Position numbers and translations under genes: made by a program. Source: Daphnia carinata (taxonomy: Eukaryota; Arthropoda; Branchiopoda; Diplostraca; Daphniidae). From it: a DNA stretch of 64,000 nucleotides. The stretch's first letter is position 1, and each line of letters begins with the position of its first letter. Shown piece after piece: positions 63,376-64,000 of this stretch. Under the pieces are notes generated by a model. It saw nothing but the letters and a program-made list of their open reading frames with translations, was not told where the DNA came from and did no database searches. The stretch lies in NCBI RefSeq assembly GCF_022539665.2, contig NC_081333.1, forward strand, positions 6,198,971 through 6,262,970, written 5' to 3'.

Positions 63376-63523
63376 TTAGGTGACTTACCCTTGTAGCGGG
63401 GAGTTCTAGACGATTTCCGGTCGTCTGCGATGTTTAAGTGGGTAGACCTGCTGGTCTGCTGCTGGGCAGGAGTCCGGGGTCGTCGGATTTGAACAAAGTT
63501 CAAAACTGGACACGTTCACCAAA
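63376..63523 (-). other. Element B leader between primer-binding site and gag
   Basis: About 150 bp, GC-moderate, without an ORF or a recognisable signal beyond the primer-binding site. It would contain the packaging signal in a typical LTR element. Confidence 0.4.
63506..63521 (-). promoter_or_regulatory. Candidate primer-binding site of element B
   Basis: On the minus strand TGGTGAACGTGTCCAG begins 2 nt after the LTR end (CATTACA). The leading TGG fits pairing with a tRNA CCA end. The tRNA was not identified. Confidence 0.7.
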
Positions 63524-63941
63524 TGTAATGTTTAACTTGTAAATGACTTTCAACTCGGCTTACTAATTACTAAGTGTATTTTCACAAGACTAACAAGACT
63601 AATCACAGGTGTAATGTAAGATTCTCTAAAACTCTACTACACTTCAACGCTCTGGACACAGACACACAATGTACTATAACGCACTAAACTCAGACCCCGA
63701 GCCCCCTTCTTGTCACAGCTTTTATCAGTTAATATGAGGTCACTCTTGACGTCAATGATCACGTGAAGACGAACTGATCGTAGAGGTGAAGAGCTGACTG
63801 ATACTGGTTTGGCGTGGGAAGGCTCCGTGAGGATGAAGAACTGTTTGATACCAGTTCGCCGTGGAATCATCCAAGGCTGGAATCTATTAATTAGCTAAGC
63901 TAACTAATTGGTGGCGTTCTTCGGTATATGTCCTCATCACA
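63524..63941 (-). repeat. Element B 5' LTR
   Basis: 418 bp. On the minus strand it begins TGTGATGAGG and ends AACATTACA, giving short imperfect inverted ends (TGTGATG/CATTACA). It matches 52879-53288 without visible difference. Confidence 0.9.
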
Positions 63942-64000
63942 GCCTTTTGAGTAGAAAACTCGTTCTCGTCTTGAGTCTTCTCAGACGTTCTGTGCCAATT
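63942..64000 (+). repeat. Continuation of the A-type LTR beyond element B
   Basis: The 59 bp match positions 33498-33556 of the element A 5' LTR, in the same orientation (GCCTTTTGAGTAGAAAACTC). This shows that element B lies within an A-type LTR, presumably the 3' LTR of A'. Confidence 0.85.

Larger units (their letters stand above)
52879..63941 (-). mobile_element. Element B: Ty3/Gypsy-type retroelement with expanded env
   Basis: Minus strand, in order: 5' LTR (63941-63524), primer-binding site, gag (63375-60721), protease (60796-60299), RT/RNase H (60234-58372), integrase (58390-57221), env in two frames (57214-54364), an opposite-strand two-exon ORF (about 53640-54174), polypurine tract and 3' LTR (53288-52879). 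The LTRs show no differences by eye over about 410 bp, so insertion is very recent. It lies inside the LTR of A'. Three frame breaks other than the gag/protease overlap may be mutations, sequence errors or programmed shifts. Confidence 0.9.

Overview
The window looks like repeat-rich intergenic DNA from a branchiopod crustacean, most likely Daphnia. This is inferred from short introns (about 50-80 bp), a secreted MAM/CUB gene, a cathepsin-L propeptide fragment, an ATRX-type helicase relic, and BEL/Pao and Ty3/Gypsy elements with env-like genes. No species-specific marker was seen. There is one nearly complete host gene (minus strand, 20788-23753); most of the rest is mobile DNA and its debris.

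Left part, 1-33 kb: unassigned AT-rich DNA; a decayed BEL/Pao pol (3522-7231, minus); a diverged tandem repeat followed by a tRNA-like SINE relic (8195-9143); a decayed Ty3/Gypsy element (10295-15081, minus); an ATRX-like helicase pseudogene that keeps its introns (16700-17620); an orphan I29 cathepsin-propeptide fragment (17675-17969); a 1.3 kb element with a GACGGGCAG minisatellite core between direct repeats (17991-19356); the MAM/CUB gene; hairpin MITE-like elements near 25.9 and 28.2 kb; and a 3.6 kb foldback structure (29480-33077) whose arms carry inverted copies of an intron-containing gene fragment.

Right part, 33-64 kb, a nest of env-bearing Ty3/Gypsy elements. Element A (33125-46059): 5' LTR, primer-binding site, a leader ORF that overlaps gag by about 800 nt in another frame, gag, a 1285-codon pol, two small related accessory ORFs, an array of antisense tRNA-like sequences, env and the start of the 3' LTR. 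A gap of exactly 100 Ns (46060-46159) follows. Copy A' (46160-52848) runs from integrase to the start of its 3' LTR and keeps an intact env. Element B (52879-63941, minus) lies inside the LTR of A': its two LTRs look identical by eye, and the A-type LTR resumes at 63942. B encodes a Gag with a very long coiled coil, protease, RT/RNase H, integrase and a two-frame env whose middle carries about six ricin-type repeats. Between env and the polypurine tract B also holds an opposite-strand two-exon ORF bounded by homopolymer tracts.

Most noteworthy are the lectin-like insertion in the element B envelope, the overlapping leader/gag frames in element A, the antisense tRNA-like array with paired accessory genes, and the opposite-strand spliced ORF in element B. 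All functional statements rest on motif reading by eye.
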